In this document: positions 9,796-22,535 of the stretch, in pieces
Layout of the letters: every line of letters starts with the position of its first letter
Position numbering within the stretch: position 1 is the stretch's first letter
Origin: Variovorax paradoxus
GTDB taxonomy: Bacteria > Pseudomonadota > Gammaproteobacteria > Burkholderiales > Burkholderiaceae_C
Direction: 5' to 3'
DNA: 64,000 bases
NCBI RefSeq assembly: GCF_030811855.1
Contig: NZ_JAUSRN010000005.1
Span: 292,415-356,414, forward strand
Translations under genes and position numbers: made by a program
Notes under the pieces: model-generated
Databases searched by the model: none
What the model saw: the letters and a program-made list of their open reading frames with translations, nothing else
What the model was told of the DNA's origin: nothing

Positions 9796-10068
9796 TCAGG
9801 GTGCCGCCGGCAAGAGCCCCGCGATGCCGTAGAGGGCGGCGAGTTCGCGCAGCCGCGGAGAAAGCCCCTTGACCGCGAAGCCGCGGCCGAGCGCACTCGA
9901 TTCGCGCCGGCACTCCAACAACACCGCCAGCGCCGAGGAGTCGAACTGCGTCAAGGCGCTGGCGTCCACCACGGTGGACGTATCGGCTTGTCCCTTCAGC
10001 CCCTGCTGCAGCATGCGCATGCAGGCTGGGGCATCGTCGTGGGTGAGTTTGGTCGGCAGCACCAGCAT
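9796..10068 (-). CDS. mlaB: MlaB, STAS-domain subunit of the Mla phospholipid transporter
   Basis: A 90-residue STAS-domain protein. In the MlaFEDB complex MlaB binds the ATPase MlaF on the cytoplasmic side and is needed for its assembly and activity. The conserved STAS loop is TVVDASALTQFDSSALAVLLE, in which DSSAL is the classic motif. The open frame reaches 10119, but the ATG at 10068 (MLVLPTKLTHDD) is preferred because it lies 4 bases after the mlaC stop and matches the domain boundary. It is the last mla gene. Confidence 0.88.
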   Translation of the reverse strand: MLVLPTKLTHDDAPACMRMLQQGLKGQADTSTVVDASALTQFDSSALAVLLECRRESSALGRGFAVKGLSPRLRELAALYGIAGLLPAAP

Positions 10069-10072
10069 GGCG

Positions 10073-10732
10073 TCAGCTCTTGCCGTTGTTGCCCTTGTTG
10101 CGCGCGGCCAGCGCTGCAATCAGGCCATCGATGCCGCGGGCATTGATTTCTTGCGCGAACTGCGTGCGGTAGGTGTCGACCAGCCAGACACCCAGCACAT
10201 TGAGGTTGTAGACCTTCCAGCCGCCGCCCTGGCCAGGCGTCTTTTCGAGGCGGTAGTCGAGCTGGACCGGATCGCCGCGGCCCTTGACCTCGGTGCGCAC
10301 CAGCACTTCGGTGTCTTCGGGCGAACCGCGGAACGGACGGACCGTGACGGTCTGGTCGCTCACCTGGTCGAGCGCGCCGGCATAGGTGCGAACCAGCAGT
10401 GTCTTGAATTCTTCCTGCAGCTTCTTTTGCTGTTCGGGTGTGGCTTGGCGCCATGCCGGGCCCACGGCGGAAGCCGTCATGCGCTGGAAGTTGACGTTCG
10501 GCATGATCTTGCTGTCGACCAGCACCATGATCTTGCTGATGTCGCCCGACTTGATGGAGGTGTCGGCCTTGATGGTTTCGAGCACGTCCGTCGACAGGCG
10601 CTTTACCAGCGCGTCAGGCGCTTCGTCGGCCGCCTGGGCCGGGCGCACGAAAGCGGTGGCAGCGCCAAAAAGAAGCGCGCTGGCCAGAACCAGGCGGCCA
10701 AAGCCGCGGCGTTGCAGGATGTTGTTGTTCAT
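10073..10732 (-). CDS. mlaC: MlaC, periplasmic phospholipid-binding protein
   Basis: Periplasmic shuttle that carries phospholipid between outer-membrane MlaA and the inner-membrane MlaFEDB complex. The 219-residue precursor has a signal peptide (LVLASALLFGAATAF core) with probable cleavage after PAQA near residue 34. The mature part contains the Tol-Tol_Ttg2-type region with LVDSKIMPNVNFQRMTASAVG and the C-terminal GGWKVYNLNVLGVWLVDTYR. A spacer of 174 bases separates it from mlaA. No terminator is evident there, although the spacer contains the palindrome GGCGCGCC. Confidence 0.95.
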   Translation of the reverse strand: MNNNILQRRGFGRLVLASALLFGAATAFVRPAQAADEAPDALVKRLSTDVLETIKADTSIKSGDISKIMVLVDSKIMPNVNFQRMTASAVGPAWRQATPEQQKKLQEEFKTLLVRTYAGALDQVSDQTVTVRPFRGSPEDTEVLVRTEVKGRGDPVQLDYRLEKTPGQGGGWKVYNLNVLGVWLVDTYRTQFAQEINARGIDGLIAALAARNKGNNGKS

Positions 10733-10906
10733 GGCAATTCCCTTAAATTTTTGAAATCTTCAACAGAGACGCAGTGATAGGCGCGCCTCCTGCAATGAAA
10801 CGTGTTCGACGACTCTCAGGCCGACCGGGTTCCTGAAGCGCAGGTGAAGCCTTGAAACCGGATGCAAGCGGACGTTCTCCCGCCGCCTCCACCCGCTCTT
10901 TGGCCT

Positions 10907-11653
10907 CTACTTGCCGTTTTCATCGTCCGGCGGGTTCCCGTCGTATACGTCGTTGCGGCGGTGCTGGAGGAAGGCATCTCGCGTGAAGGTGTATTTGTCG
11001 AGCGCCGCGTCGTCGAGCAGCCGGCCGGCACGCAGGTACTTCGCGCGTGTATCGACAGCGTCCAGGAACGACAGCGAATTGCGCCAGGCCACGTCGTGCA
11101 TGTTCGAGACAATGCCGCCGGCACGGTCCACCGGCAATGCCGCAGTGTCGCGCAAGGTCGAAGGGCCAAAGATGGGCAGCACGACGTAAGGGCCGGCGCC
11201 TACGCCCCAGCGGCCGAGCGTCTGGCCGAAATCTTCCTCATGGCGATCGATTCCGGCTTCGGTGGCCACATCGAGCAGGCCACCCAGTCCGAAGAAGGTG
11301 TTCACGTTGACCCGCATGAAGGTCTCGGCACTGTTCTGCAGCTTGAGCTGGGCCACGCTGTTGGCAAAGCTCCAGACGTCGCCCAGGTTGCCGAAGAAGT
11401 TACTCACGCCGGTGCGCACCATGGAGGGCAGCACGCGCACGTACGCGGTGGCCACAGGCACCAGCACCGCTTCGTCGACGGTGTCGTTGAAGCGCGTGAC
11501 GCCGCGGTTGAAGGGCTCGAACGGGTCGGACGGATTGGCATGGGGCCCGGTTGCGCAACCTGCAAGCAGCACGAAAGCGGCTGCAGCGCCCATCAAGCGG
11601 GCAGAGTTTGCTACTTTCTTGATAGCAACGAACGATAAAAGACTGGTTTTCAT
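10907..11653 (-). CDS. mlaA: MlaA (VacJ), outer-membrane lipoprotein of the Mla system
   Basis: Outer-membrane lipoprotein that removes misplaced phospholipid from the outer leaflet and hands it to MlaC. The 248-residue precursor has a lipobox LLAGC with the acylated cysteine at residue 33. Hallmarks of the family are DPFEPFNRGVTRFND, the FFGNLGDVWSF segment and the GPYVVLPIFGPSTLRD motif. Its start overlaps the mlaD stop by ATGA. Inclusion of mlaA between mlaD and mlaC differs from E. coli, where vacJ is unlinked, and is usual for betaproteobacteria. Confidence 0.96.
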   Translation of the reverse strand: MKTSLLSFVAIKKVANSARLMGAAAAFVLLAGCATGPHANPSDPFEPFNRGVTRFNDTVDEAVLVPVATAYVRVLPSMVRTGVSNFFGNLGDVWSFANSVAQLKLQNSAETFMRVNVNTFFGLGGLLDVATEAGIDRHEEDFGQTLGRWGVGAGPYVVLPIFGPSTLRDTAALPVDRAGGIVSNMHDVAWRNSLSFLDAVDTRAKYLRAGRLLDDAALDKYTFTRDAFLQHRRNDVYDGNPPDDENGK

Positions 11654-12150
11654 TTCTTGTTGGCTGTTCCTGGCGTCGAAGGCGTGCTGCTGCTTCCTTC
11701 GGCTGCCTTGCTATAGAGGAACTGGCTGATCAGGTTTTCCAGCACCACGGCCGATTGGGTCGCGGTGATGGTGTCGCCGGCTTGCAAATTCTTCTCCTCG
11801 GCACCCGGCTCGATCCCGATGTATTGCTCGCCGAGCAAGCCACTGGTCAAGATCTTGAGCGAGCTGTCCTTGGGAAAACTGTAACGGTTTTGTAGTGCCA
11901 GTGTGACACGTGCTTGAAATGACTTGTCGTCAAACGAGATGGATTCCACACGTCCAACCACTACGCCGGCACTTTTGACCGCAGTTTGCGGCTTGAGCCC
12001 GCCAATATTGTCGAAGCGCGCGGTGACGTTGTAGGTCTTCTGGAAATTCACGCTCAGCAGGTTGGCCGACTGCAGCGCGAGGAACAGCAGCGCCGCGCCG
12101 CCGATCAGGACGAACAGGCCGACCCAGATGTCGCTATTGGAACGTTGCAT
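11650..12150 (-). CDS. mlaD: MlaD, MCE-domain substrate-binding subunit
   Basis: Membrane-anchored MCE protein that forms a hexameric ring on the periplasmic face of MlaE and receives phospholipid. At 166 residues it has one N-terminal transmembrane helix (about 8-28, WVGLFVLIGGAALLFLAL) and the MCE domain beginning YNVTARFDNIGGL with AGVVVGRVESI. The C-terminus is Ser/Thr/Pro-rich and short. The frame can begin at a GTG at 12159, but the ATG at 12150 (MQRSNSDIWVG) matches the family start. It lies 37 bases after mlaE. Confidence 0.95.
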   Translation of the reverse strand: MQRSNSDIWVGLFVLIGGAALLFLALQSANLLSVNFQKTYNVTARFDNIGGLKPQTAVKSAGVVVGRVESISFDDKSFQARVTLALQNRYSFPKDSSLKILTSGLLGEQYIGIEPGAEEKNLQAGDTITATQSAVVLENLISQFLYSKAAEGSSSTPSTPGTANKK

Positions 12151-12187
12151 TGTTTGCACTCTCTAGAACGATTGGAGCGAAGCTCCG

Positions 12188-12970
12188 TCAAATACTGAAC
12201 ATCATGGCGGTCAACAGGAAGTCGAGCCCCAGCACCGAGAGCGACGCCATCACCACGGTGCGCGTGGTGGCACGCGACACGCCTTCGGGCGTCGGCTGGG
12301 CCACAAAGCCCTGCAGCAACGCAATGAAGGTCACGGTGAAACCGAACACGATGCTCTTGATCACGCCGTTGCCCACGTCCCGCCACACGTCGACGCCGCC
12401 CTGCATCTGGCCCCAGAACGCACCAGGGTCCACACCCAGCATCAGCACGCCGACCACGTAGCCGCCCATGATGCCCACCGCGCTGAACACCGCCGCCAGC
12501 AGCGGCATGGTGATCACGCCGGCCCAGAAGCGCGGCGCCAAGATGCGCTGCACCGGATCGACCGCCATCATCTCCATGGCACTGAGTTGTTCGCCGGCCT
12601 TCATGAGGCCGATTTCCGCCGTCAGCGAGGTGCCGGCGCGGCCGGTGAAAAGCAGAGCCGCCACAACCGGCCCGAGCTCCCGCACCAGGCTCAGCGCGAC
12701 CAACAGGCCCAGCGCCTCGGAAGAACCGTAGCGCTGCAGCGCGTAATACATCTGCAGGCCCAGCACAAATCCGACGAAAAGGCCCGACACCGCAATGATC
12801 GCGAGCGAGTAGTTGCCCAGGAAATGGATCTGGTCGCGCACCAGCCCGAAGCGACGCAAGCTTTGTGCCCCCCGCACCATGAGGCGCAGGAACAGCTTGG
12901 CGCCATAACCGAGGTCGGCCAGTTTGCTGCGCACGGCAAAGCCGGCGTCGGCGGGCTTCCACCAGCTCAT
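12188..12970 (-). CDS. mlaE: MlaE, permease of the Mla phospholipid transporter
   Basis: Inner-membrane permease subunit, 260 residues with five or six hydrophobic segments. The MlaE/Ttg2B family landmarks are visible: LVRELGPVVAALLFTGRAGTS, followed by EIGLMKAGEQLSAMEMMAVDPV, which contains the coupling helix that contacts MlaF, and a C-terminal membrane segment. It overlaps mlaF by 4 bases (ATGA), as expected for stoichiometric expression of ATPase and permease. Confidence 0.96.
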   Translation of the reverse strand: MSWWKPADAGFAVRSKLADLGYGAKLFLRLMVRGAQSLRRFGLVRDQIHFLGNYSLAIIAVSGLFVGFVLGLQMYYALQRYGSSEALGLLVALSLVRELGPVVAALLFTGRAGTSLTAEIGLMKAGEQLSAMEMMAVDPVQRILAPRFWAGVITMPLLAAVFSAVGIMGGYVVGVLMLGVDPGAFWGQMQGGVDVWRDVGNGVIKSIVFGFTVTFIALLQGFVAQPTPEGVSRATTRTVVMASLSVLGLDFLLTAMMFSI

Positions 12971-13791
12971 AGCTGCCCCCCTTCATTGCCGAAATCTTGT
13001 TCGATGCCGACGCCCGGGTAGTGAAAATGCACCGGCCCGTCGGGCAGCGCGTTCACGAACTGATGCACCAGCGGATCGGCGCTTTCGCGCACCTCGCTCG
13101 GTGTGCCCTGTGCGGCGATGCCGCCGTTGGCCAGGATGATCACGTGGTCGGCGATGCGGAACGTTTCTTCGAGGTCGTGAGACACCACGATGCTGGTCAG
13201 CCCGAGCGTGTCGTTCAACTGGCGAATCAGCCGAGCCGCCGTGCCGAGCGAAATGGGGTCGAGGCCGGCAAACGGCTCGTCGTACATGACGAGGTCGGGG
13301 TCCAGCGCAATGGCGCGTGCCAAGGCGACACGGCGTGCCATGCCGCCCGAGACTTCGCTGGGCATCAGGTCGCGCGCGCCGCGCAAGCCGACCGCGTCGA
13401 GCTTCATGAGCACGATGTCGCGCACTAGCGCTTCCGAGAGCTGCGTGTGCTCTCGCAACGGAAATGCGACGTTGTCGAACACGCTCATGTCGGTGAACAG
13501 CGCACCGAACTGGAACAGCATGCCCATGCGTCGCCGCGCCAAATACATTCCGGCGGCGTCGAGCTTGCCGACGTCGCGGCCGTCGAAAAGAACCTCGCCG
13601 CGCTGCGCGCGCTGTTGTCCGCCGATGAGCCGCAGTACCGTGGTTTTGCCGCCGCCGGAGGCGCCCATGAGCGCCGTGACCTTGCCGCGCGGGACGGTAA
13701 ATGACACCCGGTCGAGGATCGCACGCGCGCCGTAGCCGAACGAAACGTCGCGAAACTCTACGAAAGGCTGTGGCAGTGCGGCTGGGTCCAT
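12967..13791 (-). CDS. mlaF: MlaF, ATP-binding subunit of the Mla phospholipid transporter
   Basis: Cytoplasmic ATPase that drives phospholipid movement through MlaE/MlaD. From the ATG at 13791 the product is 274 residues: Walker A GASGGGKT at 43-50, signature VSGGMARRVALARA, Walker B LVMYDEPFAGLDP and the switch histidine in VVSHDLEE. In-frame starts also exist at 13824 and 13863. They would place the gltD intrinsic terminator inside the coding region and encode a non-family N-terminus, so they are not preferred. The chosen start sits only a few bases after that terminator's T-tract and has little room for a ribosome site, so the true 5' end is uncertain. Confidence 0.92.
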   Translation of the reverse strand: MDPAALPQPFVEFRDVSFGYGARAILDRVSFTVPRGKVTALMGASGGGKTTVLRLIGGQQRAQRGEVLFDGRDVGKLDAAGMYLARRRMGMLFQFGALFTDMSVFDNVAFPLREHTQLSEALVRDIVLMKLDAVGLRGARDLMPSEVSGGMARRVALARAIALDPDLVMYDEPFAGLDPISLGTAARLIRQLNDTLGLTSIVVSHDLEETFRIADHVIILANGGIAAQGTPSEVRESADPLVHQFVNALPDGPVHFHYPGVGIEQDFGNEGGQL

Positions 13792-13795
13792 CTCA

Positions 13796-13830
13796 ATAAA
13801 AAAGCCGGGCGCCTTGTCAGGCATCCCGGC
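13796..13830 (-). terminator. Intrinsic terminator after gltBD
   Basis: Read on the minus strand, a GC-rich hairpin with a 6-bp outer stem GCCGGG/CCCGGC (13804-13809 and 13825-13830) and an inner GCC/GGC stem is followed by TTTTTTATT. It lies 60 bases beyond the gltD stop and immediately before the mlaF start. This is a good rho-independent terminator for glutamate synthase. Confidence 0.85.
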
Positions 13831-13851
13831 ATGCGGTTTCCGCGAATGATA

Positions 13852-13873
13852 GCGGGGCCGCAAGGGGCCCCGC
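13852..13873 (-). other. Strong GC hairpin between gltD stop and terminator
   Basis: A perfect 8-bp inverted repeat, GCGGGGCC and GGCCCCGC, with a 6-base loop lies 16 bases beyond gltD. It has no T-tract of its own and sits upstream of the intrinsic terminator. It may stabilise the 3' end of the gltBD message or act as a pause site. The hairpin is seen directly; the role is inference. Confidence 0.6.
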
Positions 13874-13889
13874 AGAACTGAAACAAAAA

Positions 13890-15368
13890 TCAGCGCGGTA
13901 AGTCGCTAAATCCCATCAAAAATTCATCCACCGACCGCGCCGCCTGGCGACCTTCGCGAATTGCCCACACGACCAGCGACTGGCCGCGGCGAATGTCACC
14001 CGCGGCAAATACCTTTGGCACATTGGTAGCGTAGCCACCGATGAAGTCGACGGTGGCCTTGGCGTTGCCGCGCGCGTCCTTCTCGACACCGAAGGCATCC
14101 AGCACAGGCGCTACCGGGCTCACGAAGCCCATCGCCAACAGCACGAGGTCGGCCTTGAGGATCTGCTCGCTGCCAGCCACTTCCTGCATGCGGCCGTCCT
14201 TCCACTCCACGCGGACGGTCTTGAGGCCGGTGACCTTGCCCTTTTCGCCGATGAACTCCTTGGTGGAGATGGCGAACTCGCGCTCGCAGCCTTCTTCATG
14301 GCTGGAGCTGGTGCGAAGCTTGATCGGCCAGTAGGGCCAGGTCAGCGGGCGGTTTTCTTCCTCGGGCGGCTGCGGCATCAGTTCGAACTGCGTGACGCTG
14401 GCTGCGCCATGGCGGTTGCTGGTGCCCACGCAGTCGGAGCCGGTGTCGCCGCCGCCGATGACGATGACGTGCTTGCCGTCGGCGCGCAGTTGGCCCTTGA
14501 CCTTGTCGCCCGCGTTAACGCGGTTCTGCTGCGGCAGGAACTCCATCGCGAAATGGATGCCGTCGAGATCGCGCCCCGGCACCGGCAGGTCGCGCGACTG
14601 CTCGGCGCCGCCTGTGAGCAGCACGGCGTCGAACTCCTTGTCCAGTTGCTCGGGCGTGACGGTTTCCTTGGCGAGGTTGGTCACCTTGGAGCCCTTGCCC
14701 AGCGGATCTTTTGCAGCACCGACCATCACACCGGTGCGGAAGGTCACGCCCTCGGCCTTCATCTGCTCGACGCGGCGGTCGATGTGCGTCTTCTCCATCT
14801 TGAAATCGGGGATGCCGTAGCGCAGCAGGCCGCCGATGCGGTCGTTCTTCTCGAACAGCGTCACGTCGTGGCCCGCACGCGCGAGCTGCTGCGCCGCGGC
14901 CATGCCGGCCGGGCCCGAACCCACCACCGCCACCTTCTTGCCGGTCTTGTGCTTGGCAATGCGCGGCGCCACCCAGCCTTCGTCCCAGGCGCGATCGATG
15001 ATGGCGTGCTCCAGCGACTTGATGCCGACCGGGTCGTCGTTCACGTTGAGCACACAGGCTGCCTCGCAGGGCGCGGGGCAGATGCGGCCGGTGAACTCCG
15101 GAAAGTTATTGGTCGAGTCGAGCACCGCGAAGGCGTTCTGCCAATCGTCGCGGTACACGAGGTCGTTGAAGTCCGGAATGATGTTGTTGACTGGGCAGCC
15201 GCTGTTGCAGAACGGCGTGCCGCAGTCCATGCAGCGTGCGCCCTGCACCTTGGCCTGCTCGACCGTCAGGCCGACGACGAATTCCTTGTAGTGCTTGACG
15301 CGCTCTTGGACAGGCTTGTAGCCCTCTTCGACGCGCTCATGCTCCATGAAGCCGGTGATCTTTCCCAT
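13890..15368 (-). CDS. gltD: GltD, glutamate synthase small (beta) subunit
   Basis: NADPH-oxidising flavoprotein subunit that feeds electrons to GltB for the glutamine + 2-oxoglutarate to 2 glutamate reaction. The 492-residue protein begins [19 protein letters not shown]. It has an N-terminal cysteine region for low-potential [4Fe-4S] clusters ([17 protein letters not shown] and [11 protein letters not shown]), an FAD-binding [18 protein letters not shown] motif, and an NADPH-binding [11 protein letters not shown] motif. The C-terminal [15 protein letters not shown] is the usual FAD motif. It follows gltB by 37 bases and ends at a double hairpin. Confidence 0.97.
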   Translation of the reverse strand: MGKITGFMEHERVEEGYKPVQERVKHYKEFVVGLTVEQAKVQGARCMDCGTPFCNSGCPVNNIIPDFNDLVYRDDWQNAFAVLDSTNNFPEFTGRICPAPCEAACVLNVNDDPVGIKSLEHAIIDRAWDEGWVAPRIAKHKTGKKVAVVGSGPAGMAAAQQLARAGHDVTLFEKNDRIGGLLRYGIPDFKMEKTHIDRRVEQMKAEGVTFRTGVMVGAAKDPLGKGSKVTNLAKETVTPEQLDKEFDAVLLTGGAEQSRDLPVPGRDLDGIHFAMEFLPQQNRVNAGDKVKGQLRADGKHVIVIGGGDTGSDCVGTSNRHGAASVTQFELMPQPPEEENRPLTWPYWPIKLRTSSSHEEGCEREFAISTKEFIGEKGKVTGLKTVRVEWKDGRMQEVAGSEQILKADLVLLAMGFVSPVAPVLDAFGVEKDARGNAKATVDFIGGYATNVPKVFAAGDIRRGQSLVVWAIREGRQAARSVDEFLMGFSDLPR

Positions 15369-15405
15369 CGTGATGTCCTTTTTCTCTCTGCGTTCTCGTG
15401 GGCGC

Positions 15406-20172
<4,767 letters not shown>

Positions 20173-20205
20173 GGCGCACTCCTTCAGTTTTTCGCAGGGA
20201 TGAGA

Positions 20206-20234
20206 AGGATATTGCGATGCACAAAGAATGCCAA
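20206..20234 (-). promoter_or_regulatory. Probable sigma-70 promoter of gltBD
   Basis: On the minus strand TTGGCA (20229-20234) and TATCCT (20206-20211) are separated by 17 bases. Transcription would start near 20199, giving a leader of about 27 bases with the AAGGAG site at 20179-20184. It is the only plausible promoter in the short space before gltB. Confidence 0.5.
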
Positions 20235-20242
20235 ACACTTTA

Positions 20243-20304
20243 TTTGGGGTCAGATTCCAATTTAATTCCGAGGCTCTTGGTCGGAGTCAAATTAGGGACA
20301 CATT
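20243..20304. repeat. RAYT-associated repeat motifs beside the transposase 3' end
   Basis: Two related units lie in the same orientation. GGGGTCAGATTCCAATTTAA occurs at about 20247-20266 and GGTCGGAGTCAAATTAGGGA at 20279-20298, followed by CACATT. Both share a GGTC-GA-TC-AATT frame. They are AT-richer than all surrounding coding DNA. From memory, similar GGGGTCAGA and GTGTCCCTAATT strings recur next to RAYT genes in many proteobacteria; a genome search is needed to confirm this. Confidence 0.55.
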
Positions 20305-20326
20305 AAAAATGTCGCGACGACTCCCC

Positions 20327-20341
20327 GTAGCGGCAGGCCGC
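20327..20341 (+). repeat. Candidate REP-like palindrome with GTAG head
   Basis: GTAG at 20327-20330 runs into a small perfect palindrome, GCGGC-ag-GCCGC (20330-20341), 11 bases from the RAYT stop codon. REP elements mobilised by RAYT proteins typically carry a GTAG or GGAG tetranucleotide at the foot of a short hairpin, so this matches the expected format. The element is short and could be chance. Confidence 0.35.
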
Positions 20342-20352
20342 AGCAATCGTAT

Positions 20353-21048
20353 TCAGGAACGGGGGGCCGACGGGGGACGCCCCGCCTTTGTCTTGGCCAC
20401 GCGGCGTTCGGTGGACTTCTGCAGCGACGCGAGGAAATTGGCATCGCCGGCCGCCCATCCCCGCAAGGTGGCTTCGGTGAGCATGCCCTGGTCGGCGGAA
20501 CGCACGCCGGCGCGCACCAATTCCGTATAGGCCGCTTCGCGCGCGAAGGGCGTATTGCCCAATTCCCAGTACAGCGGATGCGGCGTCAGCAGCTTGTCGT
20601 GCCGCAGGCCCGCATAGTGCCCGTAGCTGGACCACGGGAAGTCGCGCGCATCAGCGACCAGGCCGGCCCGCACGGGATTCAGGTCGATGTAGGCCATGCA
20701 GGTCAAGAGATAACGATCGGTCTGGATCAGCGTCGACCTGTAGCGCCCTTCCCACAAGGTGCCGCTGCGGCCATGGCGGTCGTTGAAATAGCGCACATAG
20801 CTGCGCCCCACCGACTGCATGAACTGGGGCAGCCCGGTGGTGGTGCTCGGCGTTGCCAACAGATGGAAATGGTTGTCCATCAGCACATAGGCATGCAGTG
20901 CCACGCCGAAGCGCGTGGCGGCGTCCGCCAAAAGGGCGAGCAGCCGCTCGTGGTCCGCGCGATCCACAAAAATGACCTGGCGATTGTTGCCACGCTGGAT
21001 CACGTGGTGCGGCATGTCGGCGAGCGTGAGGCGAGGCAGACGGGCCAT
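20353..21048 (-). CDS. REP-associated tyrosine transposase (RAYT), IS200/IS605-like
   Basis: A 231-residue Y1-type HUH protein. It starts MARLPRLTLADMPHHVIQRGNN, the typical RAYT opening; the HUH metal motif is His60-Phe-His62 in MDNHFHLL. Conserved tyrosines follow in DRYLLTCMAYIDLNPVRAG, about residues 113-120, one of which should be the catalytic nucleophile. RAYTs are domesticated relatives of IS200 transposases linked to REP spread. No IS ends or direct repeats of a mobile unit flank the gene, and all motifs look intact. It is a single gene inserted between gltB and the methyltransferase. Confidence 0.9.
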   Translation of the reverse strand: MARLPRLTLADMPHHVIQRGNNRQVIFVDRADHERLLALLADAATRFGVALHAYVLMDNHFHLLATPSTTTGLPQFMQSVGRSYVRYFNDRHGRSGTLWEGRYRSTLIQTDRYLLTCMAYIDLNPVRAGLVADARDFPWSSYGHYAGLRHDKLLTPHPLYWELGNTPFAREAAYTELVRAGVRSADQGMLTEATLRGWAAGDANFLASLQKSTERRVAKTKAGRPPSAPRS

Positions 21049-21081
21049 GGCGTGAATCGAACGAACGCGCTCTCGCTGACT

Positions 21082-21963
21082 TCAGGACAGGCGAAACCGT
21101 GTATCGCCCAGTGCGTCGAGTCCGAATTGCGACAGCAGCTCGCCAAGCCTTGCTGCCGCGGCGGCCTTGCGCTGCCCGGTGTGGCGCGCCAGGATCAGCT
21201 CGTTCTTCATGCTGTGCTCCCAGCCCACCAGCTCGGTGACGGTAACGCTGTAACCGTTGGCCTCGAGGTAGAGGCAGCGCAGCACGTTGGTGAGCTGGCT
21301 GCCGATCTCGCGCGTGTGCAGCGGATGGCGCCAAAGCTCGGCCAATGGCGTTCGCGACAAGGCCAGCGCCTTGGTTTCGCGCAGGCACGCCGCCACCTCG
21401 GCCTGGCAGCAGGGCACCAGCACCATGCAGCGCGCCTTCTTCGCGAGCCCGAAGGCGATGGCGTCGTCGGTTGCGGTGTCGCAGGCGTGCAGCGCGGTGA
21501 CCACGTCGATGCGCTCCGGCAGCTCGCTCGCTTGGGCCGATTCGGCCACCGTGAGGTTCAGGAACGACATGCGGTCGAAGCCCAGCTGCCGTGCCAATGT
21601 GCGCGACTTCTCGACCAGCTCGCTTCGGGTCTCGATGCCATAGACGTGGCCGCCTGGGCGCGACCGGAAGAACAGGTCGTAGATGATGAACCCGAGGTAC
21701 GACTTGCCCGCGCCATGGTCGGCCAACGTGGCCTCGGCACCGCCTTCCGGCAGTTCGCGCAGCAATTGCTCGATGAACTGGAACAGGTGGTAGACCTGCT
21801 TGAGCTTGCGCCGCGAATCCTGGTTGAGACGACCCTCGCGCGTGAGGATGTGCAGTTCCTTAAGCAGTTCGATGGACTGCCCCGGACGCAGGACCTCCGC
21901 CAGTTCGGCGTCGGCCTTGGAAGCCTTGGCGGTCTTCATCGCCTTGGTTGCTTGTGCATTCAT
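21082..21963 (-). CDS. SAM-dependent methyltransferase, Methyltransf_32-type
   Basis: A 293-residue protein with an N-terminal helical region of about 75 residues and a Rossmann methyltransferase domain. Visible motifs are LADHGAGKSYLGFIIYDLFF (80-99), where DHGAGKSYLG is the SAM-loop variant seen in the METTL25/GSTCD-type family, then VYGIETRSELVEKS and TALHACDTATDDAIAFGL. CMVLVPCCQAE supplies a cysteine pair. Relatives may act on RNA or protein, but the substrate is not known for the bacterial proteins. The start overlaps the DUF1415 stop (ATGA), and it is the last gene of the run. Confidence 0.82.
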   Translation of the reverse strand: MNAQATKAMKTAKASKADAELAEVLRPGQSIELLKELHILTREGRLNQDSRRKLKQVYHLFQFIEQLLRELPEGGAEATLADHGAGKSYLGFIIYDLFFRSRPGGHVYGIETRSELVEKSRTLARQLGFDRMSFLNLTVAESAQASELPERIDVVTALHACDTATDDAIAFGLAKKARCMVLVPCCQAEVAACLRETKALALSRTPLAELWRHPLHTREIGSQLTNVLRCLYLEANGYSVTVTELVGWEHSMKNELILARHTGQRKAAAAARLGELLSQFGLDALGDTRFRLS

Positions 21964-22535
21964 GATCGGGCACTCCCGGGGCCGACGTCGAGCGCGGCCC
22001 AGCCAGCGGGGCCCAGCGCTTCCAGCGTTTCGATGTTGCGTTCGAAGATGGCTTCGGCCTCGGGGAACGCTTCGACCGCACGGCTCACGCTGTCTTCGCG
22101 CAGCAGGTGCAGCGTGGGATATGGCGCGCGGTTGGTCGCGTTGGTGATGTCGCCGCTCTCGGTTCCGGCAAATTGAAACTGCGGATGAAAGCTCGCGAGC
22201 TGGAACACGCCGTCAAAGCCCGCGCGGGCGAGCTTGCGTTCGGCGCGCGCCGTGAAATCGTTGAAGTCCAGAAAATCCGCCAAGGTGTTGGGTGCTATCA
22301 GCAAGGTGGTGTCGCGCACGGAGGCATCGAACGCGGCGAGTTCATCGGCCTGCTTCAGCAGAGCGTCGATCAGCGCGCCGTGGTCGGCAAGCAGGTACAC
22401 GGCGTAGTGAATCTGCGCCTTCACGTGCACCGCCTTTGCGAACGGACACAGGTTGAGCCCGATCACCGCGCGCTCGAGCCAGCGCCGGGTATCGGCTTCG
22501 GCCTGAATGGCGTCGATTGTCGCCGCGCCTGTCAT
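21960..22535 (-). CDS. DUF1415 family protein
   Basis: A 191-residue cytoplasmic protein matching the DUF1415 family, whose function is unknown. The hallmark LNLCPFAKAV is at residues 27-36. Other conserved blocks are TTLLIAPNTLADFLDFNDF, FQLASFHPQFQFAGTESGD, and NRAPYPTLHLLREDSVSRA with its invariant RAPYP. The real start is the ATG at 22535, which overlaps the MFS stop (ATGA); a much longer open frame upstream is only the reverse-frame shadow of the MFS gene. It overlaps the methyltransferase gene downstream by ATGA as well. Confidence 0.9.
   Translation of the reverse strand: MTGAATIDAIQAEADTRRWLERAVIGLNLCPFAKAVHVKAQIHYAVYLLADHGALIDALLKQADELAAFDASVRDTTLLIAPNTLADFLDFNDFTARAERKLARAGFDGVFQLASFHPQFQFAGTESGDITNATNRAPYPTLHLLREDSVSRAVEAFPEAEAIFERNIETLEALGPAGWAALDVGPGSARS

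Noticed and set aside
20353..21048. Active insertion sequence
   Set aside because: No IS terminal structures, second gene or target duplication are seen; the protein belongs to the REP-linked, non-IS branch.
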